This document shows positions 27,127 to 35,070 of a stretch of DNA of 64,000 nucleotides, piece after piece. A program made the position numbers and the translations under genes. This DNA comes from Deltaproteobacteria bacterium. GTDB lineage: Bacteria; Myxococcota_A; Polyangia; Polyangiales; Polyangiaceae. The stretch lies in the NCBI GenBank assembly GCA_016875405.1, contig VGRJ01000007.1, positions 1 to 64,000 of the forward strand. The letters run 5' to 3'. How positions within the stretch are numbered: the stretch's first letter is position 1; each line of letters opens with the position of its first letter. The notes below the pieces were generated by a model. That model saw only the letters and a program-made list of their open reading frames with translations. It did not search any database and had not been told where the DNA came from.

Positions 27127-28023
27127 GCGCTCCTCGGGGACGGTCAACACGTAGTCGCTCGCGGCGAGCGAGGGAAGTCCGCCGCGTCCCGAGCGCGTCA
27201 GCACCGATACGATTGGCCCATGGCGGCGACCTGCCGCCTCGAGTCGTCGCGCGATGCGGCGAGGGATCGCGCTGCGATGGCAGTGCCCGTTCCCGGCGAC
27301 GACGACGACCTGTCGCGGCGCGTTCGACGGCACGAGCAACCACGCGGCCGCGGTCGCGGCCATCGTCTCGTCCCAGATCACCTGTGCGGTGTAGAGCGCC
27401 TCCGCGCCTCCCCCATGGGCGTGTGCGCCCATCGCCGCTGCGAAGAATCGCTGGTGTTCGGCGTCGTCAAGGACCAGCTCGGGCACCTCTGCGCGCACGG
27501 CGGGCGGCAGCGCGTCGAGCCCCATCTTGGCAACCGCACGCGTCACCTCACGGCGCGCGTTCAGCGCAAGCAAGGCATCGACCGCCCCGCGCGCCCCTTC
27601 GAGCAGCGGGCGATACGGCTCCGGATCGTGCCCCCAGCGATGGGTCCAATCCGTCGCGGCGAGAAGCCCTCGGTGATCGAGCGCGCCGCGATGGTATGCG
27701 TCGAGCGCGGGTTGAGCCGTGCGCTCGAACATTTCGAGCCCAAGGGCCAAGGCGCGCCCTTCAGCGCGCGCCGCCTGCCCCCAGGTCTCCACGAGCCTCC
27801 CGTGCAGCCGGTGATGGGTCGAAGTCCCGTGCTGTTCGCCGAGGCACACGACGTCGGCGCGCGCGCCCATCCGAACGAACTCGGCGAGGGGGACCACGCG
27901 GCCGTTCGCCTCGACCTCCGCCACGATGGGCAGCGGGGCGGCCGCGGGCGCCCTCGCCCCCGAGGGGACGACGCAACCAACCAGCGCGGGCGCGAGCGCC
28001 GCGAGCGCGAGGAGCCGCTTCAT
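26632..28023 (-). CDS. ChaN-like haem-binding lipoprotein, in frame with SmpB (no stop between)
   Basis: The frame is 463 codons long. Residues 1-18 are a lipoprotein signal (ALAPALVGC). Residues about 35-285 match ChaN/DUF399: VVCLGEQHGTSTHHR near the start, LGLEMFERTAQP, TDWTHRWGHDPEPY, and GNGHCHR near the end. ChaN is an outer-membrane lipoprotein thought to bind haem or act in iron uptake. After VLTVPEER the frame enters SmpB directly at its Met. A natural stop codon for ChaN is absent. Either the native product is a secreted ChaN carrying an SmpB tail, or a stop was lost by mutation or sequencing error. It starts at an ATGA overlap with the regulator gene upstream (28020-28023). Confidence 0.8.
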   Translation of the reverse strand: MKRLLALAALAPALVGCVVPSGARAPAAAPLPIVAEVEANGRVVPLAEFVRMGARADVVCLGEQHGTSTHHRLHGRLVETWGQAARAEGRALALGLEMFERTAQPALDAYHRGALDHRGLLAATDWTHRWGHDPEPYRPLLEGARGAVDALLALNARREVTRAVAKMGLDALPPAVRAEVPELVLDDAEHQRFFAAAMGAHAHGGGAEALYTAQVIWDETMAATAAAWLLVPSNAPRQVVVVAGNGHCHRSAIPRRIARRLEAAGRRHGPIVSVLTRSGRGGLPSLAASDYVLTVPEERMAKHKKNDAPAVEQYGDGIIAKNRRASFDYELSDTYEAGLQLIGSEVKVLRAGKADLSDAYVTIERGEAFVHGANIPELSGTPFGHEPKRKRKLLLNRDEIDAIERATEREGMTVVATKIYFRGGRAKLEIALARGKKLHDKRESLKRKEADREARAAVSGRRG

Positions 28024-30299
28024 CGCATGGCTCCCGATGGCACGCGCACCGGACCAGAGTCGCTCGGCACCTCGACGAGTCGGCGCCCGAGCGCCTCCTC
28101 GACGTCTGCGAGCGTCACCACGGGCCCCGTGGCCGCTCGTGCCGCGCGGACGAGGACGGCGTGGAGCTCGGCCTCGTTGCCGGGCCAGCCGTACTCGGAG
28201 AGCGCGCGCTGAGCATCGAGCGCAAGGCCGAGAGCCTCCCCGCGCAGCTGAACCCCCAGGCGCGCGAGCTCGTGGAGAGAGAGCGGTCGGAGGTCCTCAC
28301 CGCGCTCGGCGAGGAGCGGTGGCACAACCAACCGGTCGGAGAAGAGCGCCGCGAAGTGCTGGTCGAGCATCCCCGCGGCGAGCATCGCCTGCGGCGCCTC
28401 GGGCAACACGGCGATGACGGCGGTGTCCTCGCGGCGACCAGTCCCGATCGCGCGCTGGACCTCGAGCGGTAGCGCCTGCGCGTCGAGCACGACCAAGCTC
28501 CCTCCGCGGGCGAGCTCGAGCAGAGAGCGCCGCGGCTCGAGCCACGTCTCGAGGAGCTGCTCCTCGCGCCGCATCGCATCGACGATGAGCATGAGCTGCC
28601 CCTGCCGCGGCGAGGCGAGGTGGACGACGGCTGCCCAGCCGAGGGCATCGCCGCCGGGCCGCTGCAGCACGGCGACGGGCTCGCCCCGCGCGCCGAGATG
28701 CTCGGCCGTCGTGAGGGCCATGCGAGCGGCCGGCCCATAGCTCGCCCGTCGCGCGCGCTCGGCGAGGTACACAGCGGCCGCGCGCTGGCGCGCCTCCTCG
28801 CGGGTGAGGCGCTCGCGCAGGGCGTCGATCTCGACCGAAAGGGCGAGCTTGTCACGCTCGGTCTCGACGGCGTGCTCGCGGGAGCGATCGAGTCGCGCCT
28901 CGGCGCCCGCCGCGACGGCGAGGTGGTCTGCAAGGCAACGCAGCGCGCGCACCTCCTCGTACGAGAGCGGCTCGGACCGACCGGCGGAAGGCCACAGGAA
29001 CAGGCCAATCGGTACGTCGTCATCGACGAGCAAGGCGGCCGCTCCCGCGCTGCGACCGTCGAGCCAAGCGAGCCAGGGACGCACCTCTCCCCGCCGGACC
29101 TGAAGCGCTCGCAGCACCTCGGTGCTGACAACGCGCTCCGGCTCCAAGGACGCGAGCTCGACGAGCGCGAGCGGAACCTCGGCATGCTCGCCATGCAAGT
29201 AGCCCGCGCGGTCGACGACCAGCCGGTCGTTCGTCGCAAAGCGATACAGCGCGGCGCTGCCTTCTCCGCTGCCCAGCGCGTCGCGGATGGCCGAGAGAGC
29301 GAGGATCACGGCTTGACGGGGGTCAGGTGCCTTGGCCGCGCGCGTCGCCTGCTCGAGCGCTCGCACGGTCCGTCCTCGCGCAGGCGCCATTCGCTCGGCG
29401 ATGCGAGGCGCGAACATGCCGAGGGCGACCGCGAGCGCCGTGACGATGAAGAGGATCGCACCCGCGTGCGTCGGAGCCTTGTAAGCGATCACGACCGCGA
29501 TCGACATCAGCGGCGTCGCGAGCATCGTGACGGCCGCGAGGAGCCGCAAGACGCGCGCGACGAGCGCGGGACGCTGCGAATTGGAGCACGCCACGAAGGC
29601 GATCGCCGACGCGAGAGACGCGAGTGGCACGAGCCGCTCGGGCGAGGCGACCTCCATCAACGATGCCAGCGCTCCGAGGGCGAGGCACACGACGCTTAGC
29701 CACAGCGCCCCGGCGGCGCGCTCAGCGACACCGAGCTCGTACCGGCGCGCCCGAAAGCTCCGAAAAGAGGCGACCATTCCGATCCCGACCGAACCGAGCG
29801 ACGCGGCGAGCACGGCATAATCGACCGTGAGCGCGTCGACGACGACGTCTCCGGAGAGCGCGCGCAGCGCCGCCACGCCGACCGCTGCCATCCAGAGGAG
29901 TGACGTGGCCCACGCGGCATCGTTCGAGGCATCGAGTGTCCTCGACGTGCCCCCGAGCGCGCCGATTCGCGAGAGGGCGATCGGTGCCGACGTCGCGGCG
30001 AGCGCGAGGCCCACGGCGCGCGCGGCGACGAACGCGGGACGCGCGGGCGCGAGCTCGGCCGTGAGCACCGCGGCGGCGCCCGCGGCGACCCCCTTCGCGG
30101 CGCGACGGGCGGTCGCATCGATCCAATCGGCCCCGAGCGCTGGCGCAGAGGCGAGGCGCCACCCCAGCCCTAGTACGAGCGCCCCGAGGAGGAGACCTGC
30201 CCACGCTTCGGGCGCGTCGGGCGCAGACTGCAGGTGCGCCGCACCCACGTAGAGGACGAGCGCCATGGCTCCCCAGAACGAGCGCTCGCGCACCGGCAT
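28020..30299 (-). CDS. Membrane sensor with GAF-like region and degenerate sigma-54-type ATPase domain
   Basis: 759 residues from ATG 30299. The start is uncertain: the frame extends further upstream into the neighbouring gene and no ribosome-binding site is visible. About ten hydrophobic segments fill residues 1-330. A GAF-like part follows (ALLVDDDVPIGLFLWP), then a coiled coil (about 470-520). The C-terminus resembles a sigma-54 activator AAA+ domain in layout, but key motifs are lost. The Walker A position reads QRPGGDALGWA, the GAFTGA loop is absent, and Walker B reads GGSLVVLDAQALP. There is no DNA-binding helix-turn-helix at the end. So it should sense a membrane signal but not activate sigma-54 by ATP hydrolysis. 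First gene of an operon with chaN-smpB (ATGA overlap). Confidence 0.6.
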   Translation of the reverse strand: MPVRERSFWGAMALVLYVGAAHLQSAPDAPEAWAGLLLGALVLGLGWRLASAPALGADWIDATARRAAKGVAAGAAAVLTAELAPARPAFVAARAVGLALAATSAPIALSRIGALGGTSRTLDASNDAAWATSLLWMAAVGVAALRALSGDVVVDALTVDYAVLAASLGSVGIGMVASFRSFRARRYELGVAERAAGALWLSVVCLALGALASLMEVASPERLVPLASLASAIAFVACSNSQRPALVARVLRLLAAVTMLATPLMSIAVVIAYKAPTHAGAILFIVTALAVALGMFAPRIAERMAPARGRTVRALEQATRAAKAPDPRQAVILALSAIRDALGSGEGSAALYRFATNDRLVVDRAGYLHGEHAEVPLALVELASLEPERVVSTEVLRALQVRRGEVRPWLAWLDGRSAGAAALLVDDDVPIGLFLWPSAGRSEPLSYEEVRALRCLADHLAVAAGAEARLDRSREHAVETERDKLALSVEIDALRERLTREEARQRAAAVYLAERARRASYGPAARMALTTAEHLGARGEPVAVLQRPGGDALGWAAVVHLASPRQGQLMLIVDAMRREEQLLETWLEPRRSLLELARGGSLVVLDAQALPLEVQRAIGTGRREDTAVIAVLPEAPQAMLAAGMLDQHFAALFSDRLVVPPLLAERGEDLRPLSLHELARLGVQLRGEALGLALDAQRALSEYGWPGNEAELHAVLVRAARAATGPVVTLADVEEALGRRLVEVPSDSGPVRVPSGAMR

Positions 30300-30358
30300 G
30301 CTGTTGAGAGCGTAGCGTTGCCCGTCCCGAGTCGCCAACTTGACGACCGAGTACGCCG

Positions 30359-32140
30359 TCAGGGCGAGAAGGCGTAGACGACGCCGTCTTCCAGATTGTC
30401 GGCGGTCTTCACTGCGACGCCTCCAAACAGGTAGCCACCGCTCGTCGAGCCGAGCGCGTAGACGGAGTCCCCGTCGACGAGCGCTGCGAGCAGGAAATCC
30501 TGGGCAGGTCCGCCGATGACGCGCCGCCAAAGTGGCGCCCCCTCACGCGTCGTCCGCACCACGAAGCCGTCGTAAGCCCCGACCGAGTCGACGTCCTTGC
30601 CGAAGAGGTTGAGCTTCCCCGGGCCGCCTCCTGGGCCGATGAACGTGCCGGTGACGGTCAGGTTGCTTGCGGCATCGAACGCGACACGGCTCAACAGCAG
30701 CTCGGCGTTCCCGATGAACGGCTTCGCCCAGCGGACGTCGCCGGTCTGCCCGTCGAGGACGATGACGTAGCCCTCCGAGGCGTCGCCCCCCTTGAAGCCG
30801 ATGTTCTTGTCGACCGACATCTCGTAGAGGAAGCGGCCGCTCACCGCGACGAGCCCGTCGGGCGACAGCGCGACACCGCTGATGCGCTCGGCCGAGCCGC
30901 CCCCGAACACGCGCCACCAGCGCACGGCGTCGACGTCGGGACTTAGGCGCATGACGAGGACGTCGTCGTAGTTGGGCGCGAGCACCGTCGTCCCCGCGAC
31001 GAGCGCGCTGCCTCGGAGAATTCCGGCGACGATGAGATCGCCGTCCGGCGCCACCGTGAGCCGCTCGAAGGTCAGGTAGCTCTGGGCCGAGAGGAAGTCC
31101 TTCGACCACAGCTGCGCACCGTCGAGCCCCAGCTTCACGATGCGTCCGCGCTTCGAGCCGCCGATGCCAGTCACGCCGGCCTCGCCGACGACGAAGAGCG
31201 CGTTCGCCCCAGGTGGCAGGGCGACGTCGTTCATCGAGTCGGATTCGGGGGTGGCTTCGAGCACCTTCGCCCAGACGACCTTCCCCGCGAGGTCGACCTT
31301 GAAGACCATCCCGTTCCGCTGCCCCCCGACGCACGGCGTCGCCGCGGGATCCGGAAACACGAGCCCCTGCGAGCAGAAGCCCACCGCATAGCCCTCGTCC
31401 TTCCCGTCGACCGCGACCGCGAGGACGGCGTCGTCGCCGGACGAGCCCAAGGAAAGCGCCGCCTTCACCTCACCCTTTGCCGTGAGACGCGCCACGAACG
31501 CATCCTGAGCGCCTCCCTGGAACGGCCCGAAGGCTCCGCCGTGCGTGCCCCCGACGAACCACGCACCTTCGCTCGTCCCCACACCGGAGACGATTCGATC
31601 CGAGCCAGGAGACTTGGCTGTGGTCAAGACGCCCTTTGGATCGCCCGTCGCGCAGCGCCCGAGCCCGTCGCAGCGGTTGTCTCCGCACGCTCCGCCAGGC
31701 TCCTCCGTGCCGCTCGCCGCCGCACGGCACGTGCCCTCGAACCCCGGCTCGGCGCACGAGGCGCAGACACCGCACGCGGTCGCGCAGCAGCGCTCATCGA
31801 CGCAGGCCCCACTCTCGCACGAGGAGGCTGCGTCGCAGCTCTCCCCGTCGACGAGGACGCACGCGCCGCTCTCGTTGCAGCGCCGTCCCTCACCGCACGG
31901 AAACTTCGAGGGCACGAGCAGGTCGACGCACGAGCCCGCGTCGCACGACGCCATCCGGCAGGGTTCGCTCGGCTCCGCGCACTCCGCATCGGTCACGCAC
32001 TCAGGGCCCGAGTGTCCTCCGGCCCCGGCGGCCCCACCCGCGCCGGCAGGGGCCGCGGTGGGCTCGTATTCGCCGACGCCGAGAACCTGGGCGCAGGCCG
32101 CCGTGAGGAAGCAGGCGAGCGTAAGAGGCCAAGCCCTCAT
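30359..32140 (-). CDS. Cys-rich lipoprotein with SBBP beta-propeller
   Basis: 593 residues. Signal peptide ends at FLTAAC. A Gly/Ala linker follows. Residues about 50-175 are very Cys-rich, with disulphide-knot-like spacing (CVTDAECAEPSEPC, CDAGSC, CCATACGVCASC). The rest is a chain of SBBP-type beta-propeller repeats (DAFVARLTAKGEVKAALSLGSSGDD, MVFKVDLAGKVVWAKVL, VRWWRVFGGGSAERISGVALSPDG). This architecture is characteristic of surface or outer-membrane proteins in Polyangiales; its binding partner is unknown. It ends 60 bp before the next gene on the same strand and follows the PP2C gene by 7 bp, so the three may be co-transcribed. Confidence 0.8.
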   Translation of the reverse strand: MRAWPLTLACFLTAACAQVLGVGEYEPTAAPAGAGGAAGAGGHSGPECVTDAECAEPSEPCRMASCDAGSCVDLLVPSKFPCGEGRRCNESGACVLVDGESCDAASSCESGACVDERCCATACGVCASCAEPGFEGTCRAAASGTEEPGGACGDNRCDGLGRCATGDPKGVLTTAKSPGSDRIVSGVGTSEGAWFVGGTHGGAFGPFQGGAQDAFVARLTAKGEVKAALSLGSSGDDAVLAVAVDGKDEGYAVGFCSQGLVFPDPAATPCVGGQRNGMVFKVDLAGKVVWAKVLEATPESDSMNDVALPPGANALFVVGEAGVTGIGGSKRGRIVKLGLDGAQLWSKDFLSAQSYLTFERLTVAPDGDLIVAGILRGSALVAGTTVLAPNYDDVLVMRLSPDVDAVRWWRVFGGGSAERISGVALSPDGLVAVSGRFLYEMSVDKNIGFKGGDASEGYVIVLDGQTGDVRWAKPFIGNAELLLSRVAFDAASNLTVTGTFIGPGGGPGKLNLFGKDVDSVGAYDGFVVRTTREGAPLWRRVIGGPAQDFLLAALVDGDSVYALGSTSGGYLFGGVAVKTADNLEDGVVYAFSP

Positions 32141-32147
32141 GGTCCGC

Positions 32148-32936
32148 TCACGAGTGCGGGGCCACCACCAACGCCGTGATGTTGTCGTAGCCCCCCTCGT
32201 CGTTCGCGAGGGCCACGAGCAGCTCGGAGGCCTCCTCGAGATCGTCCGCGAGGCGAACCGCCTCGATCATTTCGCGAGACGACACGAGCCCGCTCAAGCC
32301 ATCGGAGCAGAGGAGAAACACGTCGTCGGGACGAACCTCGACGGCGCGGAGGTCGACCTGGACTTCCGCCTCGAGCCCGAGCGCGCGCGTGATGATGTTG
32401 GTCGGGAGGCGCGCGAGGTCCTCCTCCGTCAGCGTCGGGTCCATGGCGCGGGCCTCGTTGACGAGCGAGTGGTCCTCGGTGAGGAGCTCGATGGCGCCGC
32501 TTCGGATCCGATAACAGCGGCTGTCGCCGACGTGCCCGATGTACGCGACGTCGCCGGTCTCCCCGAAGTGAATCGCCACGACCGTCGAGCCCATCCCGCG
32601 ATGCGAGCGCGACTCCAGAGAGGCCGAGTGGACGTCGCGGTTCGCCTTGCGCACCGCGGCGAGCAGCCTCGTCGCCGCCTTCGGTAGCTTCGCCTCGGCC
32701 GGTAGGATCAGGTCGCTCGGGGTCGCCTTGCTTGGGCTCGCGTCGAAGAAGTCGGCGATCGAGCTCGCGACGAGCGCGCTCGCGACGTCGCCCGACTCAT
32801 GACCGCCCATCCCGTCGGCGACCGCGAACAGCGCGTACTCGGGGCGCAGGAGGTACGAGTCTTCGTTGTGCTCGCGGCACCGTCCAACGTCGGACGTCGC
32901 GGCAGCCTTCAGCTTGGGTTTCGCTTCGCGCGCCAT
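32148..32936 (-). CDS. PP2C-type Ser/Thr protein phosphatase (Stp-like)
   Basis: 262 residues, all PP2C metal-binding motifs present: SDVGRCREHNEDS, VADGMGGHESGD, GMGSTVVAI, HVGDSRCYRI, LLCSDGLSGLV and GGYDNITALVV. No signal peptide, so cytosolic. It should dephosphorylate Ser/Thr residues in a Mn/Mg-dependent way and so reverse Hanks-type kinases. No kinase gene is adjacent; the nearest is at 7338. AGAGG precedes the ATG, and TAGCCT in the intergenic region could serve as its -10 box. Confidence 0.95.
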   Translation of the reverse strand: MAREAKPKLKAAATSDVGRCREHNEDSYLLRPEYALFAVADGMGGHESGDVASALVASSIADFFDASPSKATPSDLILPAEAKLPKAATRLLAAVRKANRDVHSASLESRSHRGMGSTVVAIHFGETGDVAYIGHVGDSRCYRIRSGAIELLTEDHSLVNEARAMDPTLTEEDLARLPTNIITRALGLEAEVQVDLRAVEVRPDDVFLLCSDGLSGLVSSREMIEAVRLADDLEEASELLVALANDEGGYDNITALVVAPHS

Positions 32937-32989
32937 CGTCCTCTGCCTGCCGAGGGACTGAGGCTAGGACGAGCGCGCGTCCGGGGCAA

Positions 32990-33631
32990 TCACCGCGCGC
33001 GGGAGCACGTCGGGCAGCTCCGCTCGACGCGCTCGCCGGAGCGGCTCACACGCCCGCGGGCATCGAGGCATTCCTCGTCCCCCTCGCCCATCAGCTCGCA
33101 CACGCGCTCCGCCGCGCGACGCATGGACGCGAAGGCCTTGCATGCGACAGCGCAGCGCGCACCGAGCCCATCGTCGGCATCTGCTGCGCGGCCACCGCTC
33201 GCGCCCTCTGCGCTCGAGGGCGGCGGTGACGACGGCGAGGCGCTCTTCTTCGGCTTCGCCACCGCTCCCCCCTCGTCCTCGACGACGCGCGCGCCCGTCG
33301 AGTCGTCCTTCCGAGCCCTCGACTGGGACGGGGCCCCGTCCTCGAGCGCGAAGAGCGCACGCTCCCCCTCCCTCAGCATCGCCCGCGCAGCCTCGAGCTC
33401 GCGGTTCGCCACCTTCGCATCCGCGGGGGCGTCGCTGGTCGCACGCGGGGACTCGCTGCGTGCCCCGGCAGGCCGCGAGAAGCGCTCCTCGCTCTTCGAT
33501 TCGACCGTAGCCGGCGGGGCTGCGGCGGCCGGCGGTGAGGCTGGGCTCAAGGCCGTCTCGGGCGCGCGAGAGGAGGCGCACGCCGCGACCACGAGCAAAA
33601 ACGGCACGACGAGGAGCTTGCGTTGCGACAT
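32990..33631 (-). CDS. Lipoprotein with low-complexity body and C-terminal cysteines
   Basis: 213 residues from ATG 33631. Signal peptide ends VVAACASS. The middle is disordered (Ala/Pro/Ser-rich) with a short helical stretch REGERALFALED. The C-terminal part has CAVACKAFASMRRAAERVCELMGEGDEECLDA, where cysteines are spaced like a small disulphide-linked helical hairpin, and ends RSCPTCSRAR. No family recognised. Diverges from the M48 gene. Confidence 0.6.
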   Translation of the reverse strand: MSQRKLLVVPFLLVVAACASSRAPETALSPASPPAAAAPPATVESKSEERFSRPAGARSESPRATSDAPADAKVANRELEAARAMLREGERALFALEDGAPSQSRARKDDSTGARVVEDEGGAVAKPKKSASPSSPPPSSAEGASGGRAADADDGLGARCAVACKAFASMRRAAERVCELMGEGDEECLDARGRVSRSGERVERSCPTCSRAR

Positions 33632-33746
33632 CACATTTTCTTGGACAACGAACGAGCCTCGAACGGCTTACGCGCGCGGGACGAAGCACGATTCGGACGC
33701 GGCCTCGCCCTCCCGCAAGGCAGGTCCGAACTTGTCTCCCATAGGC

Positions 33747-33752
33747 TAGAGT
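33747..33752 (+). promoter_or_regulatory. -10-like box TAGAGT, 6 nt before ATG
   Basis: TAGAGT, GTCCGC, ATG (33759). Same geometry as at 7297, 10738, 17528 and 17830; no Shine-Dalgarno. Sits in a 127-bp region between divergent lipoprotein genes. Confidence 0.4.
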
Positions 33753-33758
33753 GTCCGC

Positions 33759-34922
33759 ATGCAAAGCGTCGTCAAGCTCGCTCTCGCCTGCTCTCTCGTC
33801 GCCATGGTCGTCGCGTGCGACCGCCCCTCGCAGCGGCCGCCGCAGGCCCCACCTACGGGCTCGTATGCGCAGCCCTACGGCGCTCCTCCCGGCGCATACC
33901 CGCAGCCCTACGGCGCTCCTCCCGGCGCTTACACGCAGCCCTACGGCGCTCCTCCCGGCGCTTACACGCAGCCCTACGGCGCTCCTCCCGGCGCTTACAC
34001 GCAGCCGTCCCCGAGCACGCCCTCGCCCGCCGGGCCTGCGACGCCTCCTCCCGCCCCCACCGCCAGCGCCCCGCTGCCACCCGTGTCGGCCGACCCGCTG
34101 AACCAGCTCGATCTCGCCTTCATGCGGCAGCGCGCGAACGGCGTCCTCACCGAGCTGCGCTCCGTGCTCCCGCAGGGTCAGGCCTCCGCGGTCGCGTCGA
34201 TCCCGCTCATCGTCGACGATACGCCGGGCGAGGTGAACGCGTTCGCTGCCTGCCCGAAGCAAGGGCCGGTCATGGCGGTGAGCGATGGGCTCCTCGAGAT
34301 CATCGCTCAGATGGCGCGCGCCAAGGCGACCGATGAGCTCTTCGGGACGAGCAAGCTCAGCGACTACATCAAGCTCGTGTCGAACCAGCAGCAGGCTCGT
34401 CAACCGATCGTGCGACCGGCACCGGGCTTCTTCGAGCCGAGCCAAGACGCCGACGGACGAAAGGTAGCGCGCCAGCACGCCCTCTTCGATGAGCAGGTCG
34501 CGTTCATCCTTGGGCATGAGCTCGCACACCACTACTTGCAGCACACGGGATGCGCCGGGGCGCAGCCTGCGTTCGTGACGCCTGCCGACATCGGGCGCCT
34601 CCTGTCGAACGCGGTGCCGGTGTTCAATCAACCGAACGAGCTCGCGTCCGACATGAACGGCGTGACCAACTTGCTCCAGGCGGGGAAGGTCCGTTCCGGG
34701 CAGCACTGGAACGAAGAGGGGGCACTCATGGTGCTCCACTTCTTCATCTCGCTCATGCAGATGGACCCGGCGGATCGCCTGCTGTTTGCGTTTCAAGGCT
34801 CCCATCCACCGCCGGAGCTGCGCATCCCGATCGTGCAGCAGGCCGCCAATCAGTGGCGCTCCACGGGCGGCGCCGCAGGCGCATGGCCCCTCCCGCTCCC
34901 GCTGCCGCTTCCATTCCCCTGA
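33759..34922 (+). CDS. M48-type zinc peptidase lipoprotein with QPYGAPPGAYT repeats
   Basis: 387 residues. Signal peptide MQSVVKLALACSLVAMVVAC, then four near-identical 11-residue repeats, a Pro/Ala spacer, and a catalytic domain from about 120. The motif FILGHELAHHYLQH is the HExxH zinc site. NELASDMNGV supplies the third-ligand Glu and Asp as in M48 (ExxxD). LSVLPQ-like and VNAFAACP (gluzincin VNAFA motif) are also typical. M48-type outer-membrane peptidases such as BepA and LoiP degrade misassembled proteins; a similar envelope quality-control job is likely. The C-terminus ends in a Pro/Leu-rich tail. Confidence 0.88.
   Translation: MQSVVKLALACSLVAMVVACDRPSQRPPQAPPTGSYAQPYGAPPGAYPQPYGAPPGAYTQPYGAPPGAYTQPYGAPPGAYTQPSPSTPSPAGPATPPPAPTASAPLPPVSADPLNQLDLAFMRQRANGVLTELRSVLPQGQASAVASIPLIVDDTPGEVNAFAACPKQGPVMAVSDGLLEIIAQMARAKATDELFGTSKLSDYIKLVSNQQQARQPIVRPAPGFFEPSQDADGRKVARQHALFDEQVAFILGHELAHHYLQHTGCAGAQPAFVTPADIGRLLSNAVPVFNQPNELASDMNGVTNLLQAGKVRSGQHWNEEGALMVLHFFISLMQMDPADRLLFAFQGSHPPPELRIPIVQQAANQWRSTGGAAGAWPLPLPLPLPFP
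33870..34001 (+). repeat. 33-bp tandem repeat, four copies
   Basis: Units start at 33870, 33903, 33936 and 33969, each beginning CAGCCCTACGGCGCTCCTCC. They encode QPYGAPPGAY(P/T). Units differ in only a few bases, so this is recent duplication. It lies in the linker of the M48-type lipoprotein, so copy changes stay in frame. Confidence 0.9.
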
Positions 34923-34945
34923 CCGGGGCGGGGCTCCGCTTTCCC

Positions 34946-34962
34946 CGTCCGAGGGTCGGACG
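34946..34962. terminator. Hairpin between convergent genes
   Basis: CGTCCGA-GGG-TCGGACG: perfect 7-bp stem with a 3-nt loop, in the 148-bp gap between the M48 gene (ends 34922) and the reverse-strand beta-propeller gene (ends 35071). There is no T-run, so its role as a two-way terminator is inferred from position. Confidence 0.35.
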
Positions 34963-35070
34963 CAGTCAGCAGCACGAAGGACTCAGCACCGAAGACTCAC
35001 CGGCGAGGTCGCGGCACCACGGCCGGAGTCGAGCGCCCGCAAGTGAGCGCCCGGCTCCGCGTCACGCCGA

